A stretch of 44,080 nt of DNA, taken from positions 1 through 44,080 of the forward strand of contig DATDYB010000002.1 in assembly GCA_036517115.1 (NCBI GenBank), in the 5' to 3' direction. The stretch is from DATDYB01 sp036517115 (GTDB lineage Bacteria; Patescibacteriota; Minisyncoccia; Phycocordibacterales; PALSA-1337). Shown here piece after piece: positions 7,082 to 15,320 of this stretch. Made by a program: the position numbers and the translations under genes. Every line of letters begins with the position of its first letter. Position 1 is the stretch's first letter. Below the pieces are notes generated by a model. That model was not told the origin of the DNA. It did no database searches and was given only the letters and a program-made list of their open reading frames with translations.

Positions 7082-10000
7082 ATGAAACCTATTAAATCTG
7101 ACATCAACGACTTCGATATTGTATCCCTTCAGCTCGCGTCACCTGACCGCATCAAGGAGTGGTCATACGGCGAGATCACCAAGCCTGAAACTATCAACTA
7201 TCGAACCCAACGAAGCGAGAAGAACGGTCTTTTCGATGAGAAAATCTTCGGTCCGGACAAAGACTATGAATGTTACTGCGGAAAATATCGCGGTATACGA
7301 TACAAGGGTATTGTGTGTGAGAAGTGTGGAGTAGAAATCACCAGAAGCATCGTGCGCCGTGAACGCATGGGCCACATCGAGCTTGCAACGCCGGTTTCCC
7401 ATATCTGGTTCCTTCGAAGCATGCCGTCACGAATCGGACTTATTCTCGGCATGACCACCGCTGATCTTGAAAAGGTCATCTACTTTGCTGGTTATATTGT
7501 GACGAACATTAACCAGGAGGAGAAAGACAAATTCGGCAAAGAGCTCGATGCTGAATTTAAGGCAAAAGTAAAGAATGCTAACGACGAGAAAACCAAAGAG
7601 GCGCTTAAGGAACTTTTAGTAAATGCAAGACGAGAGATCGACAGCCTTGCGCCGGGTCTTGTGCTCGACGAAGTTATGTATCACAAGTTCTCGATGAAAT
7701 ACGGAACGATCTTCGAGGCATCGATCGGCGCCGAAGCTATCTACGGTATTCTCAAAAATTTGGATTTGAAAAAACTCGCCGAGTTACTTGCTACCGACCT
7801 TGAAAAAGCAGGAGCGATCGACAAGGAAAAAATCAATAAGAGACTTTCCCTTATTCGTTCAATGATCGAGTCAGGTATTCGCCCGGAGTGGATGTTCCTT
7901 ACGCGTATCCCTGTTATCCCACCGGCCCTTCGACCGATGGTACCTCTTGATGGCGGCCGCTATGCGACCTCGGACATCAATGACCTCTATCGACGAGTGA
8001 TCAACCGAAACAACCGTCTGGTGAAGCTCAAGGAAATCAACGCTCCTGATGTTATTTTGCGTAACGAAAAGAGAATCCTCCAAGAGGCCGTAGACTCACT
8101 CATCGACAACTCGATTCGTCACGGCAACAACGTCTTCTCGTCGGTAAATCAGGCGCAGAAACGGGCACTCAAATCTCTTTCAGACAACTTGAAGGGAAAG
8201 AGGGGACTCTTCCGGCAGAACCTCCTTGGTAAGCGTGTGGACTACTCAGGCCGATCGGTGATCGTAGTAGGTCCAGACTTGAAGCTTGACCAGTGTGGTC
8301 TTCCGAAGCATATGGCACTCGAGCTTTTCCGACCATTCGTAATCTCAGGGCTCCTTAAGAAGGAACTTGCTTACAACATTCGCGGCGCTAACCGTCTGAT
8401 CGACGAAAGCATCCCAGAAGTGTGGGCTATTCTTGAAGACGTGATTAAGGATAAATACGTGCTCTTGAACCGAGCACCAACCTTGCACCGCCTTGGTATC
8501 CAGGCATTCCGACCAACCCTTATCGAAGGTAACGCTATTCAGGTGCACCCCCTTGTGTGTACCGCCTTTAACGCGGACTTCGACGGTGACCAGATGGCCG
8601 TGCACGTGCCGCTTTCTCCAGAGGCTCAGCTTGAGGCGAAAGAAATCATGGCATCGAACAAAAACATTCTGAAGCCGGGAAGCGGCGATCCGACCGTGGT
8701 TTCAAAACTCCTCGATATCGTGCTCGGCTGCTATTGGATGACCAAAACAGTTGATGGTGATAAAGGTGAAGGTAAGATGTTTGCCAACCCCAACAGCGCT
8801 ATTACCGCGTTCGACTTCGATCAGGTAGGATTTCGGGCGAAGATCAAAGTGCTCGGTACTGAAAATTTGAAGTACAAGGAATTTGAAGGCAAAGTGTTCG
8901 AGACAACCGTCGGTAGACTCTTCTTTAACTCCGTAGCGCTTCCAGCCGACTACCCATTCATCAACAAAGAAATCGACCGAAAGAAACTGGCGTTCATTAT
9001 CGACGACCTTACCAACAAGTACGGTATTGAAAACATTCCGCCCATTCTCGACAAGATCAAAGCGTTCGGATTCAAGTACGCGACCTACTCAGGTACGACC
9101 TGGGGTATCGACGATATTCAGATTCCAAAGGGCAAGTACGAGGTTATCGACAAGGCAAAGGTACAGTCCGACCTCGTGATGCATCAGTTCAATGAAGGTC
9201 TTTTGACCGAAGATGAACGTCTCCGTAAGAATCTTGAGATCTGGCACAAGGCCAAGAACGATGTGGAGAAACTTATCCCTGCGACGCTTCACCGAATGGG
9301 TTCCGTATACGACATGGTTACATCCGGAGCTCGAGGCTCGACATCTCAGATCACTCAGATGGCTGGTATGAAGGGACTCATCACCAACACCGCGGGCGAA
9401 ACTATCGAATTGCCGATCCTCTCATGTAGCAAGGAAGGTCTTACTCCTATTGAGTATTTCATTACCACACACGGTTCACGAAAAGGTCTTACCGACACAG
9501 CCCTAAACACAGCGAAGGCGGGATATCTTACCCGTAAGCTATTCGTTGTGGCGCAGGACGTTATGACCTCGGAAGAAGACTGCGGCACCAAAGAGGGTAT
9601 TACGATCAAAAAAGATAGCGCCCTTGGTATCGAAGTAGTCCTCTCTAAAAACATTCGCGGAAGGATCTTAGCAGCAGATTGCTCAAAGACTGACGGACCA
9701 GTGCTCTTTAAGAAAGGGCACCTCATTACCAAAGACGACGCTTTGGCGATCGAAGAAGCCGGCGTGACTGAGGTTAACGTCCGTTCTCCACTCTCATGTA
9801 AGAGCATCAGCGGTATTTGTACAAAATGTTACGGTACCGACTTAGGTAAAAACAAACTTATTGAAATCGGCGAGGCAGTAGGAACTGTTGCTGGTCAGGC
9901 GATCGGCGAGCCAGGAACACAGCTCACCATGCGTACGTTCCACTCCGGAGGTACGGCGTCAGTAGGCGGCGACATCACACAAGGTCTCCCTCGTGTGGAA

Positions 10001-10753
10001 GAAATCTTCGAGAAACGCCGACCGAAAAACCCAGCACTCGTAAACGTCGTTGACGGTACTATTACTGAAGTAAAAGACCTCGGTAAAGAAAAGATTATCA
10101 AAGTACTTGCCGATGCCGAAGAGAAGGGAGGAAAAGGCAAGAAGAAAGAACTTGAGTATTCAATTAACTACAAGCGTATGCCTCTCGTTAAGGCAGGCGA
10201 CAAGGTGAAAAAAGGTGACATTATTACCGACGGTTCAGCCGACATCGAAGAGGTATTCAAATATGCCGGTAAGGAGAGAGCACGTGAGTACGTCATCTCC
10301 GAGGTCTCCAAGATTTATGAATTACAGGGAGAAACTGTGTCACGAAAGCATATTGAAGTGATCGTCCGCCAGATGTTCTCTCGTAAGCGAGTCAAAGACA
10401 ATGGAGGAACAACCCTCTCTGTGGGAGACATCGTCGATCCGATGATTCTTGCATCAGAAAATGAAAAAGCAACCAAGGCCGGACTCGAAGAGGCTAAAGC
10501 AGAGTCGGTGGTAATGGGTATTACTGAAGTGTCGCTATCTCGAAAGAGCTTCCTTTCTGCGGCATCATTCCAACATACTACTCGTATTCTCATCAACAGC
10601 GCTATTCGAGGCAGCGTGGACCGACTTTCAGGTCTTATGGAAAACGTGATCATCGGTCGCCTCATTCCTGCGGGAAGCGGCTTCAAAGGCAGCCCTAAGC
10701 AGAAAATGGTAGACGCACTTTCAGAAAAAAATAGGCAAGAAGCGGCAGAGTAA
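7082..10753 (+). CDS. rpoC: DNA-directed RNA polymerase subunit beta'
   Basis: RpoC carries the catalytic magnesium site of RNA polymerase. The N-terminal zinc site is complete (C64, C66, C79, C82), the absolutely conserved NADFDGDQMA loop gives D499, D501 and D503, and the bridge-helix/trigger-loop region contains GQAIGEPGTQLTMRTFHSGG. A second four-cysteine zinc site is formed by EEDCGTKEG near residue 834 and CKSISGICTKCYG near 905. Length 1223 aa, compact relative to E. coli (1407 aa). It is cotranscribed with rpoB across an A/T-rich 39-nt gap. The stop codon overlaps a palindrome (10752-10769) and is followed by another large one before dnaG. Confidence 0.98.
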   Translation: MKPIKSDINDFDIVSLQLASPDRIKEWSYGEITKPETINYRTQRSEKNGLFDEKIFGPDKDYECYCGKYRGIRYKGIVCEKCGVEITRSIVRRERMGHIELATPVSHIWFLRSMPSRIGLILGMTTADLEKVIYFAGYIVTNINQEEKDKFGKELDAEFKAKVKNANDEKTKEALKELLVNARREIDSLAPGLVLDEVMYHKFSMKYGTIFEASIGAEAIYGILKNLDLKKLAELLATDLEKAGAIDKEKINKRLSLIRSMIESGIRPEWMFLTRIPVIPPALRPMVPLDGGRYATSDINDLYRRVINRNNRLVKLKEINAPDVILRNEKRILQEAVDSLIDNSIRHGNNVFSSVNQAQKRALKSLSDNLKGKRGLFRQNLLGKRVDYSGRSVIVVGPDLKLDQCGLPKHMALELFRPFVISGLLKKELAYNIRGANRLIDESIPEVWAILEDVIKDKYVLLNRAPTLHRLGIQAFRPTLIEGNAIQVHPLVCTAFNADFDGDQMAVHVPLSPEAQLEAKEIMASNKNILKPGSGDPTVVSKLLDIVLGCYWMTKTVDGDKGEGKMFANPNSAITAFDFDQVGFRAKIKVLGTENLKYKEFEGKVFETTVGRLFFNSVALPADYPFINKEIDRKKLAFIIDDLTNKYGIENIPPILDKIKAFGFKYATYSGTTWGIDDIQIPKGKYEVIDKAKVQSDLVMHQFNEGLLTEDERLRKNLEIWHKAKNDVEKLIPATLHRMGSVYDMVTSGARGSTSQITQMAGMKGLITNTAGETIELPILSCSKEGLTPIEYFITTHGSRKGLTDTALNTAKAGYLTRKLFVVAQDVMTSEEDCGTKEGITIKKDSALGIEVVLSKNIRGRILAADCSKTDGPVLFKKGHLITKDDALAIEEAGVTEVNVRSPLSCKSISGICTKCYGTDLGKNKLIEIGEAVGTVAGQAIGEPGTQLTMRTFHSGGTASVGGDITQGLPRVEEIFEKRRPKNPALVNVVDGTITEVKDLGKEKIIKVLADAEEKGGKGKKKELEYSINYKRMPLVKAGDKVKKGDIITDGSADIEEVFKYAGKERAREYVISEVSKIYELQGETVSRKHIEVIVRQMFSRKRVKDNGGTTLSVGDIVDPMILASENEKATKAGLEEAKAESVVMGITEVSLSRKSFLSAASFQHTTRILINSAIRGSVDRLSGLMENVIIGRLIPAGSGFKGSPKQKMVDALSEKNRQEAAE

Positions 10754-10835
10754 AAGGCATATGCCTTTTGATACGACATCGACTCGGATATCATGTCTGC
10801 ATCAGCATGCAGTCACGATATCCTCGCTTGTCGTA
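10752..10835 (+). repeat. Two palindromes between rpoC and dnaG
   Basis: First, an 18-bp perfect palindrome aaaaggcatatgcctttt (10752-10769) starting within the rpoC stop codon. Second, a three-tier nested inverted repeat: tacgaca/tgtcgta (10772-10778, 10829-10835), ggatatc/gatatcc (10786-10792, 10817-10823) and ctgcat/atgcag (10797-10802, 10807-10812) around a cagc loop. Neither has a long T-run, so they may act as an RNA processing or partial termination site within the operon. Confidence 0.7.
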
Positions 10836-10860
10836 GTAAGTTGGTGCGGGTGTAGCGACT

Positions 10861-12609
10861 ATGTCTAACACCGTTGAACAAATAAAACAAAGATTGGGAA
10901 TCGTTGATGTGGTGGAAGCGTATCTAAAATTGGAGCGTGCGGGTGGGGCCCTCAAGGCTAAGTGCCCGTTCCATAATGAAAAGACGCCCTCATTCTTCGT
11001 CTCTCCAGACCGGGGTACGTACTATTGTTTTGGCTGTGGAGCGAAGGGCGATATCTTTGAGTTCGTCGAACGGTTCGAAGGTCTCGACTTTGTCGGAGCA
11101 CTCAAGGTGCTTGCCGCCAAAGCGGGTGTGGAGATCACCCGGGAAAATCCGAAAGCGAAAAGTGAAAAAGATCGCTTGTATGCCGCCATGGAAGAAGCTA
11201 TGGAATTCTACAAGCGAGAGCTTGCTCGGAATTCTGAAGCGAAAAACTATCTTCTTGCTCGGGGCCTTTCCGAAAAAACCATTGGTGAATTTGAGCTTGG
11301 ATACGCACCGCTTGAATGGCGCAGTGTATCGATCCATCTGAATAAAAAAGGATGGAGCGACGCGGAGCTCGTCAAAGCTGGTCTTATAAAAATGAAAGAT
11401 ACGGAAGGACCGTCCGGTTCTTCTCACTATGACCGGTTCCGGGGAAGGGTCATGTTTCCGCTCTTCGACACTGGAGGACGAGTGATCGCTTTTTCGGGTA
11501 GGATTCTTAACGACGACGGTAAGTCCGCAAAGTATTTGAATAGCCCGCAGACGCCTCTCTTCGATAAATCGAATGTGCTCTATGGGCTCGACAAAGCAAA
11601 AATTGAAATCCGGCGGCTTAATTTTTCGATTCTCGTCGAGGGTCAGATGGATCTCCTTATGTCGCACCAGGCTGGATTTAGAAACACAGTGGCTTCATCA
11701 GGTACGGCACTGACAGACAATCTTTCTGCTGGTGAAAACATGGTCAACAATCTCGGATTGGTCCGCAGGCTCTCAACTAATATTATCTTTGCACTCGACG
11801 GCGATCCGGCAGGCATTACTGCTGCAATAAGAGGTGCGCAGATCGCGCTGTCGCTCGGTATGGATGTAAAAATCGCTCCACTGCCTTCGGGCGTCGACCC
11901 TGCGGATTTTCTTAAAGAAAAACCGAAGGAGTGGAAAGAAGTGTTGAAGCGTTCACAGCATGTAGTTGATTTTGCTCTCGACAATGCGATTGAAGCGGCA
12001 GGAGTCGACTCGCGAAAACGGGCGAAAGAGGTGAGGGCGAAAGTTCTCCCTTTGATCGCGTCCGTGGAGGGGAAGATGGAACAAGCGCATTTTGTTTCCA
12101 AGGTTCGTGAAAAGACGGGGCTTAACGAGGAAGCGATCTGGGAAGATCTCCGGAAAGTCACGCGGAAGGAACTAGTTCCTGAAGCACCTGTTTCGGCAAA
12201 AAAAGAAATCTTTCGGAAAGATTCTATTGTACAAAGGATTTTCGCAATCTATTTCTGGCAACAGGGGATAGAGAAGCCCTCAATTGACCCTGAGGCATTG
12301 GAAGGAAAACTGATCGCTATTGTTGGTGAGGAAGAAGAGAAAAAGATACGCGCACTCTATGAGCCAGCCGCATCAGAACTCATCTTCCAGGCAGAGCTCA
12401 TGTACAAGAATAGAGAGCGCTTGTCCAAGGATGCAGAGGAGTTGCTGGAGAACTTCGAAGCGGAATATGTTCGGGATGAATTTGCACAGGTGACGAGGGA
12501 ACTTGGGGCGGCCGAGCGTGGCAAAGATGACGAGAAAGCTCAGGTGTTGCTCGCCCGTTGTCAGGAATTATCAAAAAGGCTTGAGAAGCTTTCAAAAAGA
12601 CGGTTGTAA
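10861..12609 (+). CDS. dnaG: DNA primase DnaG
   Basis: DnaG synthesises the RNA primers for replication. The N-terminal CHC2 zinc finger has C35, H38, C56 and C59 within KCPFHNEKTPSFFVSPD and YYCFGCG. The Toprim catalytic core shows the VEGQMD loop (Glu near residue 260) and FALDGDPAG (the DGD pair near 313). The position after VEG is Gln where most DnaG have Tyr. The C-terminal ~150 residues are charged and helical, in the place of the helicase-interaction domain, but too diverged to align by eye. Length 582 aa is normal. The gene sits between rpoC and rpoD, so the usual dnaG-rpoD pairing is joined here to rpoBC. Confidence 0.97.
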   Translation: MSNTVEQIKQRLGIVDVVEAYLKLERAGGALKAKCPFHNEKTPSFFVSPDRGTYYCFGCGAKGDIFEFVERFEGLDFVGALKVLAAKAGVEITRENPKAKSEKDRLYAAMEEAMEFYKRELARNSEAKNYLLARGLSEKTIGEFELGYAPLEWRSVSIHLNKKGWSDAELVKAGLIKMKDTEGPSGSSHYDRFRGRVMFPLFDTGGRVIAFSGRILNDDGKSAKYLNSPQTPLFDKSNVLYGLDKAKIEIRRLNFSILVEGQMDLLMSHQAGFRNTVASSGTALTDNLSAGENMVNNLGLVRRLSTNIIFALDGDPAGITAAIRGAQIALSLGMDVKIAPLPSGVDPADFLKEKPKEWKEVLKRSQHVVDFALDNAIEAAGVDSRKRAKEVRAKVLPLIASVEGKMEQAHFVSKVREKTGLNEEAIWEDLRKVTRKELVPEAPVSAKKEIFRKDSIVQRIFAIYFWQQGIEKPSIDPEALEGKLIAIVGEEEEKKIRALYEPAASELIFQAELMYKNRERLSKDAEELLENFEAEYVRDEFAQVTRELGAAERGKDDEKAQVLLARCQELSKRLEKLSKRRL

Positions 12610-12628
12610 GAAAGAGGGGCGTGCAACG

Positions 12629-12657
12629 TTGTAAATTAGTGAAGAGCGTACTATCAT
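12629..12657 (+). promoter_or_regulatory. Candidate promoter before rpoD
   Basis: TTGTAA, 17-nt spacer, TATCAT in the gap between dnaG and rpoD, about 48 nt before the rpoD start. It would allow expression of sigma independent of the upstream genes. Confidence 0.45.
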
Positions 12658-12705
12658 AGTCGGTAACGCCTATAAGGTCCCTAAGATTCATAAAATAATC
12701 CACAC

Positions 12706-13884
12706 ATGAAAACAAAGACTAAAAAAACAGTAGCGAAAAAGAAGGCGAAGTTGAAGCCCGCGAAGCCTGTCAAAGCGGCAAAGAAAGCTGCTGTTAAAAA
12801 GCCGAAGGGTAAGATGCGCGAGATCGAGCAGAAGACCAATAAGCTCCTAGCCAAAGGCAAGGAGCGTGGCTTCGTCACCTACGATGAAATTCTGAAGGAA
12901 TTCCCCAACATCGAGAACGATATTCTTTTCCTTGATGATTTGTATGCCAAGCTTGCACAGTCAGGGATCGATCTTTTGGAAAGCGGGGGGATTCTCGATA
13001 TTGAACCAGAAGAGCCAGTAGGTAAAAAATACGCCTACGGCAAAAGCGATTCCTCGTACGACTCCATTCAGATGTATTTGAAGGAAATTGGCCAGTATCC
13101 ACTGGTGTCCGCAGCTATGGAGAAGGAGCTCGCGCGGCGTATCGAGAAAGGGGATGAGGAAGCCAAGAATCTTTTAGCCCGCGCCAACTTGCGTCTCGTC
13201 GTCTCTATTGCTAAGAAATACGTAGGGCGCTCACCGGACCTTACGCTCCTCGACCTCATCCAAGAGGGAAACCTCGGTCTTTTCAAAGCGGTCGACAAAT
13301 TCGACTGGACCAAAGGATACAAGTTTTCAACGTACGCGACATGGTGGATCAGACAGGCGATTACGCGTGCACTCGCCGACCAGTCTCGTACCATCCGTGT
13401 GCCTGTGCACATGGTAGAGACCATTGCTAAGTACAAACAGGTAGTTCGCCGTTTGAGCCAGGACCTCGGGCGCGAGCCGCTCGCTGAAGAAATAGCAACC
13501 GAGATGGGACTCGACGTTGATAAAATTTATAATATTGAAAAAATTGATCAGGATACCGTCTCGCTCGAAACACCTGTAGGGGATGATGGCGATGAGAAAT
13601 CAATGCTTGTCGATTTCCTTTCCGACGACAAGATCCTTTCTCCGGATCAGGAGTCTTCGAGACGGATTCTCACCGATCAGGTTAAAGAAATTTTGGATGA
13701 CCTTTCGATTAAAGAGCGAAGAATTTTGGAAATGCGACATGGTCTAGTAGACGGCATCACGCACACACTTGAAGAAGTGGGCAAGGAGTTCGGTGTGACC
13801 CGCGAGCGTATCCGCCAGATCGAAGCGAAGGCTCATGATAAGATCCGGGAGCATGAGAAGATCAATCGCCTGAGAAATTACTAA
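12706..13884 (+). CDS. rpoD: Primary RNA polymerase sigma factor (sigma-70 family, RpoD/SigA)
   Basis: This is the housekeeping sigma factor that directs core polymerase to promoters of the TTGACA/TATAAT type found throughout this window. It begins with a ~35-residue Lys/Ala-rich tail, then a region-1.1-like segment (FVTYDEILKEFP), region 1.2 (DSIQMYLKEIGQYPL), region 2 with the -10 recognition helix (YKFSTYATWWIRQAITRAL), region 3 and region 4 with the -35 helix-turn-helix (TLEEVGKEFGVTRERIRQIE). Length 392 aa, like SigA of Gram-positives. A strong bidirectional-looking terminator follows. Confidence 0.97.
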   Translation: MKTKTKKTVAKKKAKLKPAKPVKAAKKAAVKKPKGKMREIEQKTNKLLAKGKERGFVTYDEILKEFPNIENDILFLDDLYAKLAQSGIDLLESGGILDIEPEEPVGKKYAYGKSDSSYDSIQMYLKEIGQYPLVSAAMEKELARRIEKGDEEAKNLLARANLRLVVSIAKKYVGRSPDLTLLDLIQEGNLGLFKAVDKFDWTKGYKFSTYATWWIRQAITRALADQSRTIRVPVHMVETIAKYKQVVRRLSQDLGREPLAEEIATEMGLDVDKIYNIEKIDQDTVSLETPVGDDGDEKSMLVDFLSDDKILSPDQESSRRILTDQVKEILDDLSIKERRILEMRHGLVDGITHTLEEVGKEFGVTRERIRQIEAKAHDKIREHEKINRLRNY

Positions 13885-13898
13885 ATAGACGTTAAACT

Positions 13899-13931
13899 AA
13901 AAAACCAGCGCCCCAAGGCGCTGGTTTTTTT
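13899..13931 (+). terminator. Rho-independent terminator after rpoD
   Basis: Stem aaccagcgcc / ggcgctggtt with loop ccaa, flanked by A's and followed by seven T. By symmetry it can also end the minus-strand gene that converges on it. Confidence 0.92.
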
Positions 13932-13940
13932 ACATATCCT

Positions 13941-14170
13941 TTACATCTTTAGAGTAACTCCTGCCTTTTCAGCGATCTCTTTGATCCACTGTTCATGTCT
14001 AGAAAGTTGATGCTTGATTGCCACATACTCTAATTTGCGAGCCCGTCCATTGCAACTACTAGTCCCTGAATCGATTCTCGAAGGCCGGAGACATCTTCTT
14101 TTATTTCCTGAATATCAGATTTGGTTGCTAATATAGAAACGAGTTTTTGAATATCCTGATCGGTTAACAT
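13941..14170 (-). pseudogene. Small coiled-coil protein gene, frameshifted
   Basis: The 5' part starts at ATG 14170 and reads MLTDQDIQKLVSILATKSD and on through a heptad-rich region to MDGLAN, where a stop occurs at 14030. In another frame, starting right there, the sequence continues KLEYVAIKHQLSRHEQWIKE and ends EKAGVTLKM at 13941. Both halves match one small coiled-coil family that I recall as common in Parcubacteria. A frameshift (net loss of about two bases) near 14040-14046 therefore splits the gene, or the assembly has an indel. An extended -10 (TGG TATACT) ends 6 nt before the ATG, predicting a leaderless mRNA. Confidence 0.7.
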
Positions 14171-14194
14171 ACAAAAAGTATACCAGTACACAAA

Positions 14195-14222
14195 TGAAAA
14201 AGCCATTCGTTTCCGAACGGCT
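14195..14222 (-). terminator. Rho-independent terminator of the 154-aa gene
   Basis: On the minus strand the stem is agccgttcg / cgaatggct (one G.T) with a gaaa loop, followed by T's. It lies just after the stop of the gene at 14229-14693. Confidence 0.8.
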
Positions 14223-14228
14223 TGTGTT

Positions 14229-14693
14229 CTACGTAACGTGATAATAGTGTCGCAGCTTGAGTACTTCCACCATGAGCTCAATTTCCTCGAAGAAGGGAGT
14301 GGTGGCAATGCAGAATCCTTTTTTACCGTGCGAGTACCCTTGGTGTCTGGCGCATTCAAGCAGTCTCCCGATGAGTTCGCTCCAACGCTCTCTCCCGCGC
14401 CCCTCTAGAAAGAGATTGGTTACCATCGTTTTCACCTCTTCAGCAGATAGAAGCATCTTCTTCCTTAGAAGCTTCTGGTGATCAGGATTTTTAGGGCTAT
14501 ACATGCACCATGAGTAGATGAGCTGGGTGTTGTAGAGGTCGCCAACGAGAGCTGACGTAGGGCGTGCTTGGAAGCGAGGAATGAAGGTCTCCCTGCACCA
14601 CGCTTCATGTTGTTGAAAACCTGCTACAAGCTTCCTCGCAGCCCTCGCTCCACCTTCTCTCGCTTCTGTAAGCGACATCGGTCTTATTAGCAT
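14229..14693 (-). CDS. Hypothetical protein (154 aa)
   Basis: I do not recognise this protein. It is soluble and mostly helical by composition, with aromatic clusters (YNTQLIYSWCMY) and a C-terminal segment FFEEIELMVEVLKLRHYYHVT. A Shine-Dalgarno (gaaagg) lies 6-7 nt before the ATG and a terminator follows the stop, so it is a convincing single gene. The alternative ATG six codons in (MSLTEAREGG) has no such ribosome site, which decides the start. Confidence 0.65.
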   Translation of the reverse strand: MLIRPMSLTEAREGGARAARKLVAGFQQHEAWCRETFIPRFQARPTSALVGDLYNTQLIYSWCMYSPKNPDHQKLLRKKMLLSAEEVKTMVTNLFLEGRGRERWSELIGRLLECARHQGYSHGKKGFCIATTPFFEEIELMVEVLKLRHYYHVT

Positions 14694-14735
14694 ACTAATC
14701 CTTTCGTTTGTTTAATGAACTGTCTCTTGCTAAAC

Positions 14736-14769
14736 AAAAATTCCGGCTTTTGTTCAGCCGGAATTTTTC
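14736..14769. terminator. Bidirectional terminator-like hairpin
   Basis: Stem aaaaattccggc / gccggaattttt with a ~9-nt loop. It is symmetric, with A's on one side and T's on the other, so it can stop transcription in either direction. It lies upstream of the 154-aa gene, which implies a promoter for that gene between here and 14700. Confidence 0.7.
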
Positions 14770-14794
14770 TAATGCATCTAAGGTAAGAGGATTA

Positions 14795-14879
14795 CAATAA
14801 TTTCGGTTGGACAAAAACGATAAGAGACCACTTTCGAATAGTAGTCGCAGTCGTCGTATTAATCCGAATGAAATTATTG
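14795..14879. repeat. Inverted repeat in a gene-free stretch
   Basis: Ten-base arms caataatttc (14795-14804) and gaaattattg (14870-14879) enclose ~65 nt. No ORF is visible between 14770 and 14927. The function is unknown; a small RNA is possible. Confidence 0.35.
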
Positions 14880-14926
14880 CTCATGAATATGTAGGATATA
14901 TGAACGGGTGGGTTTTGTCAAAGGAA

Positions 14927-14952
14927 AGAAAAAACCGCATGAAATCATGCGG
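14927..14952 (-). terminator. Rho-independent terminator of the 91-aa gene
   Basis: On the minus strand: ccgcatg, loop attt, catgcgg, then six T. It lies 17 nt after the stop at 14970. Confidence 0.85.
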
Positions 14953-14969
14953 GATACAATTTTAACTTT

Positions 14970-15245
14970 TCATTTTCCTCGAACAATACCATGTCGATCT
15001 GCCAGTTTACTTACTTCTTCCGGTGTCAGAAATTCGGGTCGAAGAGGAAGTGGAGCAAGTTTCGCTTTACATGCTTTGCTATATGCTTTTCGTAATATTC
15101 GCATAGCACGCCCTGCTACCGATGTAGCATCTTTAACGCTTACCCCTAATGTTTGAAGGTCACGTTTGATCGCTGTACCGATCGCTCTAATTTTCTTTTC
15201 TGCTTGCTCATTCTTGAAGCTTACAAGTGCCTTTTTCTCTCGCAT
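14970..15245 (-). CDS. Small basic hypothetical protein (91 aa)
   Basis: The start chosen (ATG 15245, MREKKALVSFKNEQAEKK) has a strong Shine-Dalgarno (gaaagga, 8 nt upstream); a longer open frame upstream lacks one and would run into the divergent helicase gene. The protein is basic and helical (IRAIGTAIKRDLQTLGVS, then RAMRILRKAYSKACKAK) with a proline-containing linker and a short C-terminal helix (TPEEVSKLADRHGIV). It has no recognised domain; a nucleic-acid-binding role is possible but is only a guess from charge. It has its own terminator and is divergent from the helicase-nuclease gene. Confidence 0.7.
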   Translation of the reverse strand: MREKKALVSFKNEQAEKKIRAIGTAIKRDLQTLGVSVKDATSVAGRAMRILRKAYSKACKAKLAPLPLRPEFLTPEEVSKLADRHGIVRGK

Positions 15246-15304
15246 TTTCTGTCCTTTCGGTTGAATCTTGATCCGATAGTACACCAAATAGATCTTATCG
15301 ACAA

Positions 15305-15313
15305 TGATATACT
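15305..15313 (+). promoter_or_regulatory. Extended -10 promoter, leaderless type
   Basis: TGA TATACT ending 7 nt before the ATG at 15321, so the predicted transcription start coincides with the start codon. No -35 match is visible. Confidence 0.6.
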
Positions 15314-15320
15314 TTCTTCT

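Noticed and set aside
15153..15320. N-terminal extension of the helicase
   Set aside because: The open frame upstream of 15321 is antisense to the 91-aa gene and its Shine-Dalgarno, and helicase homology begins at 15321.
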